Source of the DNA: Candidatus Culexmicrobium profundum
Lineage (GTDB): Archaea; Thermoproteota; Methanomethylicia; Culexarchaeales; Culexmicrobiaceae
Direction: 5' to 3'
DNA length: 16,373 bases
NCBI GenBank assembly: GCA_025061245.1
Contig: JANZKD010000028.1
Location: 1 to 16,373 of the forward strand
Made by a program: the position numbers and the translations under genes. Positions within the stretch are counted from its first letter, which is position 1. The number at the start of each line of letters is the position of its first letter. The notes under the pieces were generated by a model. That model was given only the letters and a program-made list of their open reading frames with translations, did no database searches and was not told the origin of the DNA. Below, piece after piece: positions 7,260-14,474 of the stretch.

Positions 7260-7346
7260 CGGGCCCGGTGGGATTCGAACCCACGACCAACGGCTATCCC
7301 CCAAGTATAGGAGGCCGCTGCTCTATCCTGGCTGAGCTACGGGCCC
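7260..7346 (-). tRNA. tRNA-Arg (CCU) with a 12-base intron
   Basis: Read on minus, acceptor GGGCCCG / CGGGCCC with discriminator G73, U8 A9, D-arm GCUC / GAGC, anticodon stem GCGGC / GCCGU, T-arm GUGGG UUCGAAU CCCAC. Between the anticodon stem strands are 19 bases rather than 7. Removing 12 bases (plus 7296-7307; UACUUGGGGGAU) gives the loop CU-CCU-AA, anticodon CCU for the AGG codon. The intron sits after position 37, the canonical archaeal site. Its fold is a bulge-helix-loop: 3-base bulge UA|U, a 4-pair helix CUCC/GGGG (including one U-G), and 3-base bulge AU|A. CCA is not encoded. The mature length is 75 bases. Confidence 0.93.
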
Positions 7347-7367
7347 ATGAAATCATGTGCAAATTCA

Positions 7368-7383
7368 AGTTTAATATTTTTCC
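7368..7383 (-). promoter_or_regulatory. TATA-like box of tRNA-Arg
   Basis: On minus, AAAAATATTAAA (plus 7370-7381) is centred about 29 bases upstream of the tRNA 5' end at 7346, the expected archaeal TATA position. Confidence 0.5.
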
Positions 7384-7416
7384 ATCCATTAGGACAATAA
7401 GTATGGATATATTACC

Positions 7417-7713
7417 TTAACTCACTATACTTAGCCAATCTAGAAAATCCTTTAGAGAGTAAAATACTTGAGGTTCACTACGCTTCCTCATATAAACCTC
7501 AATTTTTTCAATTAATAGAGAATTTAGAACCTCATTGGGAGTTTTAGATCCAAAGGCTTTAGGCCATTCAACAGCTTGAAGACTTTTATCACAGGCATGA
7601 ATCAAGCCGGACATTACAAGTATATACTTGAAGTCCTTAAAGAAGAAGTATGCTCTAGCCCTTAAAGATTTAAGTTTCCTAAAAATTTCAATAATATCAG
7701 ATTCAGTTAACAT
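7417..7713 (-). CDS. Unknown 98-residue protein, last gene of the endA-ubiA-hisS operon
   Basis: I do not recognise the family. The 98-residue protein begins MLTESDIIEIFRKLKSLRAR, is mainly predicted helical with aromatic clusters (YFFFKDFKYILVMSG, FYSLKDFLDWLS), has no signal peptide, no clear membrane segment and a single cysteine. It begins nine bases after the hisS stop, and AGGGATT just before its ATG is a plausible ribosome binding site, which supports a real translated gene co-transcribed with hisS. The downstream gap of about 70 bases ends at tRNA-Arg on the same strand. Confidence 0.7.
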   Translation of the reverse strand: MLTESDIIEIFRKLKSLRARAYFFFKDFKYILVMSGLIHACDKSLQAVEWPKAFGSKTPNEVLNSLLIEKIEVYMRKRSEPQVFYSLKDFLDWLSIVS

Positions 7714-7722
7714 TTCAATCCC

Positions 7723-9033
7723 TTATAATTTCTCCCTTAACAACCTAATAGCTTCTTCTAAAGTTACTACATATTGAACATTCCTTTCCAAGTTTCTTAA
7801 CACAATTTCCCCCTTCAAAAGCTCCTTTTCACCAACTATTATTGCATGAGTAAATTTCATATTACTTGCATAGGACAATGCCCTCTTTAAACTCCTATTC
7901 ATAACCTCTAATTCAGCAGATATATCAAAGCTCCTAAGCTTATAGGCTATTTCAACCGCCTCAGACTTAACTTTTTCATTAACTGGAATTACAAATACTC
8001 TGGCATACCACTCCTGTTTAAATGGAATCTTCAATTCATCCATTGCAAGCACAATTCTATCAAGCCCAGGAGAATAACCAACTGCAGGTGTAGGTTCTCC
8101 ACCAAACAACTCTATTAACTTATCATATCGCCCACCACCACCTAAAGCCACTCTAACTGGCGGTGCATATGCTTCAAAGATCATCCCAGTATAATACTCT
8201 AAACCTCTAGCAAAACTGAAATCCACAAATAACCTACCAGTTAAACCACATTTTTCAGATAAATCAAGTATCTGCTTAAAGTTTTCAAACGCAGTTAAAG
8301 CATCCTCATAATCAATCAGTAATTTCTCCACTTCAATTAAAATTTCATTGTAATTAAAACCCTTCAATGAAAAAAGCGACTTAGCAGTCTCCATAAATCT
8401 GGAGGAAGCTCCAAGTTCTTTAAGCAAATTAAGAGCATCCATCAATTTGCCCTTATCAAGCAAAGTGAAAATTCTATTCTGATCATCCTCTGATATACCC
8501 TCATATTCAAGTAACTCTCTAATCACACCAATATGATTAATCTTAATATAGTGATTACTGAAACCTAAACGTTTTAAGAGGGAATCAGCTATCTCCAAAA
8601 TCTCAACATCAGATTCAGGCTCCTTAGAACCAATAAGCTCGAATCCACCCTGCCAAAACTCCCTATACCTACCATACTGAGGCTCATCATATCTAAAGCA
8701 ATTGACGATATATCCTAAACGTAATGGCTTGGGATAGCTTGTCATATTATTAATATAGAATCGAGCAACAGGAGCAGTCATTTCAGGTCTTAAAGCCACT
8801 CTTCTACCACCCAAATCAGTGAAAACATACATTCTCTGCCGAATATCCTTCCCAGACTTAGCAGCCAAAAGGGAGAAAAGCTCTAGAGTAGGAGTCAAAA
8901 TCTCCTTGTAGCCATAAAGCTGAAACAATTTTCTAACCATACTTTTAACATAATTCAGCTTAGCAACATCCTCTGGCAATAAATCACGCATACCCCTCAA
9001 TTTCCCATATTTTTTACTCACTTGGATCACCAT
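7723..9033 (-). CDS. hisS: Histidyl-tRNA synthetase
   Basis: Class II aminoacyl-tRNA synthetase that charges tRNA-His. The 436-residue protein shows motif 1 region (RGMRDLLPED, then YKEILTPTLE), motif 2 (FRYDEPQYGRYREFWQGGFE, 113-132, with R122), the histidine-specific motif A (RGLEYYTG, 276-283), GGGRYDKL (299-306), motif 3 with GLDR (323-326), and a C-terminal anticodon-binding domain (about 340-436). Length and order are normal for archaeal HisRS. The ATG at 9033 overlaps the end of ubiA by seven bases. A GTG at codon 5 (9021) is a serious alternative, since GGTGATC, a perfect anti-16S match, lies three bases before it and includes the ubiA stop, suggesting translational coupling. Confidence 0.96.
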   Translation of the reverse strand: MVIQVSKKYGKLRGMRDLLPEDVAKLNYVKSMVRKLFQLYGYKEILTPTLELFSLLAAKSGKDIRQRMYVFTDLGGRRVALRPEMTAPVARFYINNMTSYPKPLRLGYIVNCFRYDEPQYGRYREFWQGGFELIGSKEPESDVEILEIADSLLKRLGFSNHYIKINHIGVIRELLEYEGISEDDQNRIFTLLDKGKLMDALNLLKELGASSRFMETAKSLFSLKGFNYNEILIEVEKLLIDYEDALTAFENFKQILDLSEKCGLTGRLFVDFSFARGLEYYTGMIFEAYAPPVRVALGGGGRYDKLIELFGGEPTPAVGYSPGLDRIVLAMDELKIPFKQEWYARVFVIPVNEKVKSEAVEIAYKLRSFDISAELEVMNRSLKRALSYASNMKFTHAIIVGEKELLKGEIVLRNLERNVQYVVTLEEAIRLLREKL

Positions 9034-9890
9034 ACCGTAACTTTAAGGAAACCACCTAGGAAGGCAGCAAGCATAGCCAATAACATATAAATTAAAATAC
9101 GGCTCTTAATAGTTTTAGCTTTCCCAGGCGAAGGATCCTTCATTAAGAAAAGTGAATCCAATACGAAACCAATACAGGACATTATATAAAATGGAAGATA
9201 CAGCCATGAAACAATTCTAAACAGTATAGGGAGAAAGCCAACAACAATAGCCCCCATAAAGAAAAGGAAAGCTATTATGCTCGCAACCCTATTTCCATAA
9301 ACCATTGCAACTGTCCTTACACCCCTAACTTTATCCCCCTCAACATCAACTATCCCCTTCATAACCTCCCTCCCAGTGTTAGATAGGAAGGCGGCTAAAG
9401 AGAAAATTTGAAGCAATAATGAACCATAAGATTTAATTGCAATTGACCCAAAGAGAAAAGGTAAAGCCACACAAAAACTAACCATAAAGTTACCTAGCAA
9501 ACCATACTTTTTACCCCGAGCATTATAAAATGAAGAAATAAAAGTAGCTAGACAAGCCAAAAGAAAACACTCAACATTAATGGTCAAAGAGGAAGCTACA
9601 CCTAAAAAAGTTAAGAAAGCAAAATACAGTGTAGCCTCATCTTTCTTAATTAAACCACTTGGAAGAGGACGCCAAGGCGCATTAACTAAGTCAACATCAA
9701 AATCAAAATAGTCATTCAAAACCATAGAAGAAGCTGTTAAGCAAAAAGCAGTTAAAAAGCCAAAAAACAGGACATTAAAACTTGGAATACCCTGAAAAGC
9801 TATAATCTCACTTAAGACAACCCCTAAACCCATCATCACTGAATTAACTGGACGTATAATTGTTAGAAAAGCAAGAAATCTACTAGACAT
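9027..9890 (-). CDS. UbiA prenyltransferase, probable digeranylgeranylglyceryl phosphate synthase
   Basis: Integral membrane prenyltransferase. It most likely adds the second geranylgeranyl chain to geranylgeranylglyceryl phosphate, a key step in archaeal ether-lipid synthesis. The 287-residue protein has about eight or nine hydrophobic segments and both aspartate-rich motifs: NDYFDFDVD (59-67) followed by NAPWRPLPSG, and DVEGDKVRG (182-190). The NAPWRPLPSG stretch after the first motif is typical of the archaeal lipid enzyme rather than of quinone prenyltransferases, but other UbiA substrates cannot be excluded. The ATG follows endA by eight bases with GGTGG overlapping the endA TAG stop, an efficient coupled ribosome binding site. 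It overlaps hisS at its end. Confidence 0.85.
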   Translation of the reverse strand: MSSRFLAFLTIIRPVNSVMMGLGVVLSEIIAFQGIPSFNVLFFGFLTAFCLTASSMVLNDYFDFDVDLVNAPWRPLPSGLIKKDEATLYFAFLTFLGVASSLTINVECFLLACLATFISSFYNARGKKYGLLGNFMVSFCVALPFLFGSIAIKSYGSLLLQIFSLAAFLSNTGREVMKGIVDVEGDKVRGVRTVAMVYGNRVASIIAFLFFMGAIVVGFLPILFRIVSWLYLPFYIMSCIGFVLDSLFLMKDPSPGKAKTIKSRILIYMLLAMLAAFLGGFLKVTVW

Positions 9891-9898
9891 TTAACCAC

Positions 9899-10423
9899 CT
9901 AAAGATTTACTTGTGTTACATCATAATAAGTCACTTCACCTTGACGATCAACAATAGCTAAGATTAAATCCTTCCTAGCACTTCTAGCCTCCCTAACCAT
10001 TTCAGATAAACTTGTAAGTTCAATCGGCTTACCCTCAACAGAACCATAAACAAGATATTTAGCTGGCTCCTTCCCAACGACAGCGCCACGCCTATAAACC
10101 CTAAATGAAATCTTCCCTCCAAAACCAGACTTAACCACGTATCCTCTACGCCTTAAATCAGAGTATATTAGATATCTAATCCAAATGTCAGGGTCCTCCT
10201 TTAAAAAGTGATTTAGAAGATCTTGAAAGCTAAGACGCTTACCATCATCATGAACGATCAATCTACCTCGCTCAACCAAATATAAAGCCTCAAAAGAAGC
10301 TAAAATTAAACAATCATCTTTAAGCTCCCCATAATAACCAGAACTCCAAAGCTTATTTGCATCATCACCTAGAATCACAACACTTGAACCCTTTACATGC
10401 CCCTTAAAAGCTATTTCACCCAT
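9899..10423 (-). CDS. endA: tRNA-splicing endonuclease subunit EndA lacking the catalytic histidine
   Basis: Family that cuts bulge-helix-bulge introns from archaeal tRNAs. The 174-residue protein has an N-terminal domain with the SFEALYLVERG motif and the C-terminal nuclease fold: YLIYSDLRRRGYVVKSGFGG, then FRVYRRG with the catalytic Tyr (Y110) and RKDLILAIVD with the catalytic Lys (K151). The third member of the triad, the His in the usual KEHxxYLV motif, is replaced by Pro (GKEPAKYLV, P120). This argues for the structural subunit of an alpha2-beta2 enzyme, or for a strongly impaired enzyme. I chose ATG 10423 because GGGAGG lies nine bases before it; a GTG at 10429 is only three bases from that site. 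It is the first gene of the ubiA-hisS operon. Confidence 0.88.
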   Translation of the reverse strand: MGEIAFKGHVKGSSVVILGDDANKLWSSGYYGELKDDCLILASFEALYLVERGRLIVHDDGKRLSFQDLLNHFLKEDPDIWIRYLIYSDLRRRGYVVKSGFGGKISFRVYRRGAVVGKEPAKYLVYGSVEGKPIELTSLSEMVREARSARKDLILAIVDRQGEVTYYDVTQVNL

Positions 10424-10429
10424 ACTCAC

Positions 10430-10494
10430 AATCCTCCCAACTAAAATAACCTAATCATCATTATATATTCGTTTTAAGTTACTTATTCACTGAT
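10430..10494. promoter_or_regulatory. Divergent promoter region between endA and the hydrogenase protease gene
   Basis: The gap contains TTATATATT (10460-10468), a symmetrical TATA-like core. On plus it is about 30 bases from ATG 10495. On minus it lies upstream of a strong GGGAGG (10432-10437) that serves endA. One box may drive both operons, or two overlapping boxes may exist. Confidence 0.45.
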
Positions 10495-10986
10495 ATGATA
10501 GAGAAAATATATGAATTACTGGAAGACGCGGAGAGAATAGTGATAATGGGTATAGGAAATGAATTGAGAAGAGATGATGCTGCAGGAGTAATAGTAGCTA
10601 AAAAACTAAGTTCACATAAAATGCCGGAAAACATTAAAATTATAGAATGCGGAGAAACACCAGAAAACTTTCTAAGTCCAATCGAAAAATTCAAGCCTAC
10701 ACATGTAATATTAATTGACGCCATAGAAATGGGAGCCCAACCAGGCTCCATTGCAATATTAGCTAAAGAGAGCGTCATCGATTATCCAACAATATCAACT
10801 CACAGACCATCACCACACATACTGATAAGCTACATTGAAGAAATTATAGGAGCCAAAGTCATAATCATAGGAATACAGCCAAAAAACATCAACTTTGGAG
10901 AAGGATTAACACAAGAAGTAAAAAATTCCGTAGAGATATTAGTAAACATATTAAAAGATGTATTGGAGGCAAAAAATGCTCCCTAA
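10495..10986 (+). CDS. Hydrogenase maturation protease (HycI/HyaD family)
   Basis: Endopeptidase that removes the C-terminal tail of the large subunit of a [NiFe]-hydrogenase once nickel is inserted. The 163-residue protein has the family motif GIGNELRRDDAAG (19-31) and the probable nickel ligands: Asp27/28, Asp75 in ILIDAIEMG, and His103 in STHRPSP. The overall pattern is closest to the HycI-type (group 4 / energy-converting hydrogenase) proteases, though I cannot decide the substrate. No hydrogenase gene is in the window, so the partner must lie elsewhere. Its 3' end overlaps mtnA by 11 bases, which indicates a common transcript. Confidence 0.88.
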   Translation: MIEKIYELLEDAERIVIMGIGNELRRDDAAGVIVAKKLSSHKMPENIKIIECGETPENFLSPIEKFKPTHVILIDAIEMGAQPGSIAILAKESVIDYPTISTHRPSPHILISYIEEIIGAKVIIIGIQPKNINFGEGLTQEVKNSVEILVNILKDVLEAKNAP

Positions 10987-12010
10987 AACCATTGAATGGA
11001 AAGAAGGAAAAGTCATTCTAATCAATCAACAAAAACTACCCAGCAAACTAGAATTTATAGAAACAGAAAAACCAGAAAGAATTGCAGAAGCAATAAGAAC
11101 AATGGAAATAAGAGGAGCCCCAGCTATAGGTGCTGCTGCAGCTCTAGCACTAGCATTATCAGCATATCACACAAAAGCGAGGAATCGTGAAGAGTTAATA
11201 AGCGAACTATCAAAAACCGCCGATATGATTAGAAAAACAAGGCCAACCGCAAGAAACCTATTCTGGGCAATTGAAAGAATAATGAACAAAGCCAAGAAGA
11301 CTAGAGGAAGCATACATCAAATCATAAGAGAAATTGCTAATGAAGCATTAAAAATACTCAAAGAAGATGAAGAAATAAACATGAAAATAGGTGAGAATGG
11401 AGCCAAACTAATAGAAGATGGAGACACAATACTAACCTACTGCAACGCAGGTTCACTAGCCTGCGTATATTATGGAACAGCTCTAGGAGTGATACGCTCA
11501 GCATGGAAGCAAGGAAAGAAGATAAAAGTAATAGCACCAGAAACAAGACCTAAACTACAAGGAGCACGATTAACCACCTTTGAATTAAAAATGGAGGGAA
11601 TTCCAGTAACCCTCATAACAGATAACACAATAGGACTACTAATGCAAAAGGGCAAAATAAGCAAAATAGTGGTTGGAGCAGACAGAATACTAAGCGATGG
11701 AACAACATACAATAAAATCGGCACATACACTGTAGCAATACTAGCAAAATACCACAAAATACCATTCTATGTTGCGGCGCCAAAATCAACCTTCGATTTA
11801 AAGGCTACAAGAGAACAAGTCGAAATAGAAAAAAGAAACCCAAAGGAAGTAACAGAAATATGCGGATGCAAAATAGCTCCAGACGGAATAGACGTATTAA
11901 ACTATGCATTCGACATGACACCACCAGAGTTAATAACAGCAATAATAACTGAAAAAGGAGTAATATACCCACCATTCAAGAAAAACATTCCAAAAATATT
12001 AGGACAATAA
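10976..12010 (+). CDS. mtnA: S-methyl-5-thioribose-1-phosphate isomerase (MtnA, aIF2B-like fold)
   Basis: Converts methylthioribose-1-phosphate to methylthioribulose-1-phosphate in methionine salvage. It belongs to the eIF2B alpha/beta/delta superfamily, which also includes ribose-1,5-bisphosphate isomerase. The 344-residue protein has MEIRGAPAIGAAAALALAL (43-61), TARNLFWAIER, the catalytic Cys in LTYCNAGSLA (C156), ETRPKLQGARLT, the catalytic Asp in VVGADRI (D236), NKIGTYTVAI and FDMTPPELITAIITEKGVI. These favour MtnA over the regulatory eIF2B homologues. GGAGG at 10965-10969 lies six bases before ATG 10976, so an upstream in-frame ATG (10958) is not the start. The stop overlaps the end of the convergent DUF72 gene by 12 bases. 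Confidence 0.93.
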   Translation: MLPKTIEWKEGKVILINQQKLPSKLEFIETEKPERIAEAIRTMEIRGAPAIGAAAALALALSAYHTKARNREELISELSKTADMIRKTRPTARNLFWAIERIMNKAKKTRGSIHQIIREIANEALKILKEDEEINMKIGENGAKLIEDGDTILTYCNAGSLACVYYGTALGVIRSAWKQGKKIKVIAPETRPKLQGARLTTFELKMEGIPVTLITDNTIGLLMQKGKISKIVVGADRILSDGTTYNKIGTYTVAILAKYHKIPFYVAAPKSTFDLKATREQVEIEKRNPKEVTEICGCKIAPDGIDVLNYAFDMTPPELITAIITEKGVIYPPFKKNIPKILGQ

Positions 12011-12760
12011 ATCTGAAATCAACCGCTTAAACCTCAATGCATCATCAGCCATAAAGACATTATTAAACAAAACATAAACCATCCCATAACCCCTATCAAG
12101 CAAAGCCTTCACTTTTCCAAGCAAAACACTAAGATCATCATCAGTATACTTATAACGATAATTTACCTCTCCCTTACCAATACCATGCAAACGAATATAA
12201 CAAATTGAATGACTTGAAACTGGATCACGCCTAAAAACATCAACAACATGAATCAAATTTAATGAATCGCAAATATCCTTTACAACATCTAGATGCTTAA
12301 GCCAAGTCCCCCTAGGCTCCCATGCAATCTCCAATCCACCACGATCTATACTAGAGAAAAACTCCCTAACATTTCTAACATTATCAGGTGAAAAGCCAAA
12401 AGAGGGAGGAGTTTGAAAAACACAAATCTTAGCCCCAAGTACACGGCAAATCTCAAGAGTCCTACACCAAGCTTCAAAATTCTCCTTAGTAGGCTTAAGA
12501 AAACCATACCTATCCTCTAACCCAGGCTCAACCTTAATTCCAGCCCTCCTCCAAGTAGGACTACTAGGAGAATGAGTGATAACCTGCCAAGCCTTCAAGG
12601 TAAACTCAAAATCACTAGGAGCAATACTCCTCCACTTCTCAGCTGTAGAAATTTTAGGCAACTTATAAAATGTACTTTGAAGCTCAATTAAATTAAAAAC
12701 CCTAAAATAAGCCTCCTTACCACCCCTAACAGCCCAACCACAACAACCAACTCTAATCAT
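11999..12760 (-). CDS. DUF72 (YecE-like) family protein
   Basis: TIM-barrel-like protein of unknown biochemical function. The 253-residue sequence has the family hallmarks: N-terminal GCCGW, ELQSTFYKLP (about 27-36, usually EINSTFY), FEFTLKAWQVITH, VFQTPPSFGFS, EIAWEPRGTWL, and a C-terminal YIRLHGIGKG plus VLFNNVFMADDALR. Length is normal. The ATG is preceded by GGTGG four bases upstream. It is transcribed away from the neighbouring tRNA-Leu and converges on mtnA, with a 12-base overlap of the 3' ends. Fold and family are confident; no role can be proposed. Confidence 0.9.
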   Translation of the reverse strand: MIRVGCCGWAVRGGKEAYFRVFNLIELQSTFYKLPKISTAEKWRSIAPSDFEFTLKAWQVITHSPSSPTWRRAGIKVEPGLEDRYGFLKPTKENFEAWCRTLEICRVLGAKICVFQTPPSFGFSPDNVRNVREFFSSIDRGGLEIAWEPRGTWLKHLDVVKDICDSLNLIHVVDVFRRDPVSSHSICYIRLHGIGKGEVNYRYKYTDDDLSVLLGKVKALLDRGYGMVYVLFNNVFMADDALRFKRLISDLLS

Positions 12761-12800
12761 AAAACCACCACAAAATAATAATTTAACAGCAAAACATTAA

Positions 12801-12811
12801 CTTTTATTTAG
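12801..12811 (+). promoter_or_regulatory. TATA-like box of tRNA-Leu
   Basis: CTTTTATTTAG is centred about 30 bases before the tRNA 5' end at 12836, the expected archaeal position. Confidence 0.5.
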
Positions 12812-12835
12812 AAGCAAACATTAAACAAACATGAA

Positions 12836-12923
12836 GCGGGGGTTGCCGAGCCAGGTTAAAGGCGGCGGACTCAAGATCCGCTGGCGAAGGCCTTCGTGGG
12901 TTCGAATCCCACCCCCCGCACCA
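12836..12923 (+). tRNA. tRNA-Leu (CAA), intronless, CCA encoded
   Basis: Acceptor GCGGGGG / CCCCCGC, D-arm GCC / GGC with GGUU, anticodon stem GCGGA / UCCGC with loop CU-CAA-GA, giving anticodon CAA for UUG leucine codons. A long variable arm of about 14 bases (UGGCGAAGGCCUUC) marks a class II tRNA. T-arm GUGGG UUCGAAU CCCAC, discriminator A73 (12920), and an encoded CCA (12921-12923). No intron is present. Confidence 0.96.
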
Positions 12924-12969
12924 AAATTTATGAAGCAAAATAAAATGTAAATTAAGCTGAACATCAACA

Positions 12970-12987
12970 AAATTACGTAAATTACGT
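12970..12987. repeat. Tandem nine-base repeat upstream of the FAD oxidoreductase gene
   Basis: AAATTACGT occurs twice head to tail, making TTACGTAA palindromic at the junction (12973-12980). It lies about 60 bases before the TATA-like TTTATATC (13046-13053) of the next gene, so a regulator-binding role is possible. It is short and may be chance. Confidence 0.35.
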
Positions 12988-13045
12988 CTACCAACAATAC
13001 ATGATAATAATGTAATACAATTAACATTGTTATTTTAAGGATACC

Positions 13046-13079
13046 TTTATATCAGACGAGATTCCCCCTATGTTAGGAG
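13046..13079 (+). promoter_or_regulatory. Promoter and ribosome binding site of the FAD oxidoreductase gene
   Basis: TTTATATC (13046-13053) is a good TATA-like core, and AGGAG (13075-13079) is a clear Shine-Dalgarno sequence. The latter is three bases before TTG 13083 and nine before TTG 13089, so the leader must be about 10-15 bases. Confidence 0.5.
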
Positions 13080-13082
13080 TTC

Positions 13083-14387
13083 TTGTATTTGAAAAGTAAT
13101 ATAATAGTTGTTGGTTCTGGTGTTGGTGGAGCAACCATAGCCAAAGAGTTATCGGCTCAAGGGTTAAATGTTACAATTCTAGAAAAGGGAGAATACCACA
13201 AGTTAGGAACCGAGAGAAGCGCACTCAACTTTTACTCAGGCTCACTCTGGAATTTTTGTCCAGGTGAGAAATCCAAGGAAGGAACTGAAATTCTCAGAAC
13301 CGTTATGGTTGGAGGAAGTTCAATGGTAACATTGGGAAATGGTGTTAGAGCACTCCATAAGGAACTAGCAACCCTAGGAATAGACTTAGAAAAAGAGTTT
13401 GAGGAAGCTGAAAAAGAATTAGCTGTAAAACCAATGCCTGAAAACCTGATGGGTGAAAGAACCAAGAAATTAATGACAGCTTCAAAAGAGCTTGGATACA
13501 AGGTAAAGCCTATGCCAAAATTTATCGATTTTAAAAAATGTAGAAGCTGTGGAAATTGCGTCCTTGGCTGCCGTTATGGTGCAAAATGGACAGCTCAAAA
13601 CTTCCTATGGCAAGCACGTAGAAATGGTGCAAAACTTATAACAGGAGCAGCCGTAGATAAGGTTTTTCATTCCAATGGTGAAGTTAAAGGCGTTCATGTC
13701 CGTACATCCTCAGGCTTCTCTGAAATCCAAGCTGAAAACGTAATTTTAGCCGCTGGGGGCATAGGTACCCCAATAATCCTCCAAAATTCAGGCTTAAACA
13801 ATGCTGGAGACCACTTATTCGCAGACCTATTAATCAACACCTATGGTATGCTGGATAAAGGCGGTATGGAAGATGAGATTGGAATGGCCACAGTAATAGA
13901 TACTTACCATGAAAGCCATGGTTTCATATTATCTCCAATATTAGATACACGATTAGACATGTTCCTCTATCTCCCTCTCTTCAAAAAATTACGAGCCCTC
14001 AGAAGAGATAGAATCTTAGGCTTAATGACTAAAATTACCGATGACAATGCAGGAAGAGTGGATGCAAATGGTAAAATCCATAAACCCGTAACTGAAAATG
14101 ATGAGAAAAAGCTAAGATTAGGAGATGAAATTTCAAGGAAGATATTATTACAAGCAGGCGTAAGTCCAAAATCACTCTACACAACAAGAGTGAGAGGAGG
14201 GCATCCTGGCGGAACAGCTGGAATAGGGAGAGTTGTAAACATTGACCAAGAAACAGAAATTAACCGGTTATTTATAAGTGATGCCAGTGTTTTCCCAACA
14301 AGTCCCGGCGCACCCCCTGTTTTAACTATAGTCGCCCTATCAAAGCAGCTCTCAAGGAAAATAGTATCAGAATACATCAAGAATTAA
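13083..14387 (+). CDS. FAD-dependent GMC-type oxidoreductase with a four-cysteine cluster
   Basis: Flavoprotein of the glucose-methanol-choline oxidoreductase superfamily; the substrate is unknown. The 434-residue protein has the N-terminal Rossmann FAD motif GSGVGG (11-16) with E34 (VTILEKG), a FAD loop VGGSSMVTLGNG, and the C-terminal GMC block with active-site-like GHPGGT (H374) and ISDASVFPTSPGAPPVLTI (398-416). Between them, CRSCGNCVLGC (C153, C156, C159, C163) is spaced like a [4Fe-4S] binding motif and may let the enzyme pass electrons to an iron-sulphur partner. No signal peptide is seen. The start is TTG, either 13083 or 13089; no ATG is available. The gene stands alone after tRNA-Leu, and its codon choice (more GGT, GTT) looks different from pan or hflX. 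Confidence 0.85.
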   Translation: MYLKSNIIVVGSGVGGATIAKELSAQGLNVTILEKGEYHKLGTERSALNFYSGSLWNFCPGEKSKEGTEILRTVMVGGSSMVTLGNGVRALHKELATLGIDLEKEFEEAEKELAVKPMPENLMGERTKKLMTASKELGYKVKPMPKFIDFKKCRSCGNCVLGCRYGAKWTAQNFLWQARRNGAKLITGAAVDKVFHSNGEVKGVHVRTSSGFSEIQAENVILAAGGIGTPIILQNSGLNNAGDHLFADLLINTYGMLDKGGMEDEIGMATVIDTYHESHGFILSPILDTRLDMFLYLPLFKKLRALRRDRILGLMTKITDDNAGRVDANGKIHKPVTENDEKKLRLGDEISRKILLQAGVSPKSLYTTRVRGGHPGGTAGIGRVVNIDQETEINRLFISDASVFPTSPGAPPVLTIVALSKQLSRKIVSEYIKN

Positions 14388-14474
14388 GTAAGAGTCATTA
14401 GAACACTATTAGCAGACTCCACACACCATAGAGATTGCAAAAAATAGGGAATTAGGGTTTATCTCTTGCTTTAT

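Noticed and set aside
7120..7335. 71-codon plus frame ending in GPGGIRTHDQRLSPKYR
   Set aside because: The GGIRTHD text is the well-known false translation of the complement of a tRNA T-arm. The frame overlaps tRNA-Arg.
12821..13027. 68-codon minus frame across tRNA-Leu
   Set aside because: It contains the same GGIRTHE artefact from reading the antisense of a tRNA.
13232..13501. 89-codon minus frame inside the FAD oxidoreductase gene
   Set aside because: It is antisense to a gene with certain FAD and GMC motifs and has no domain of its own.
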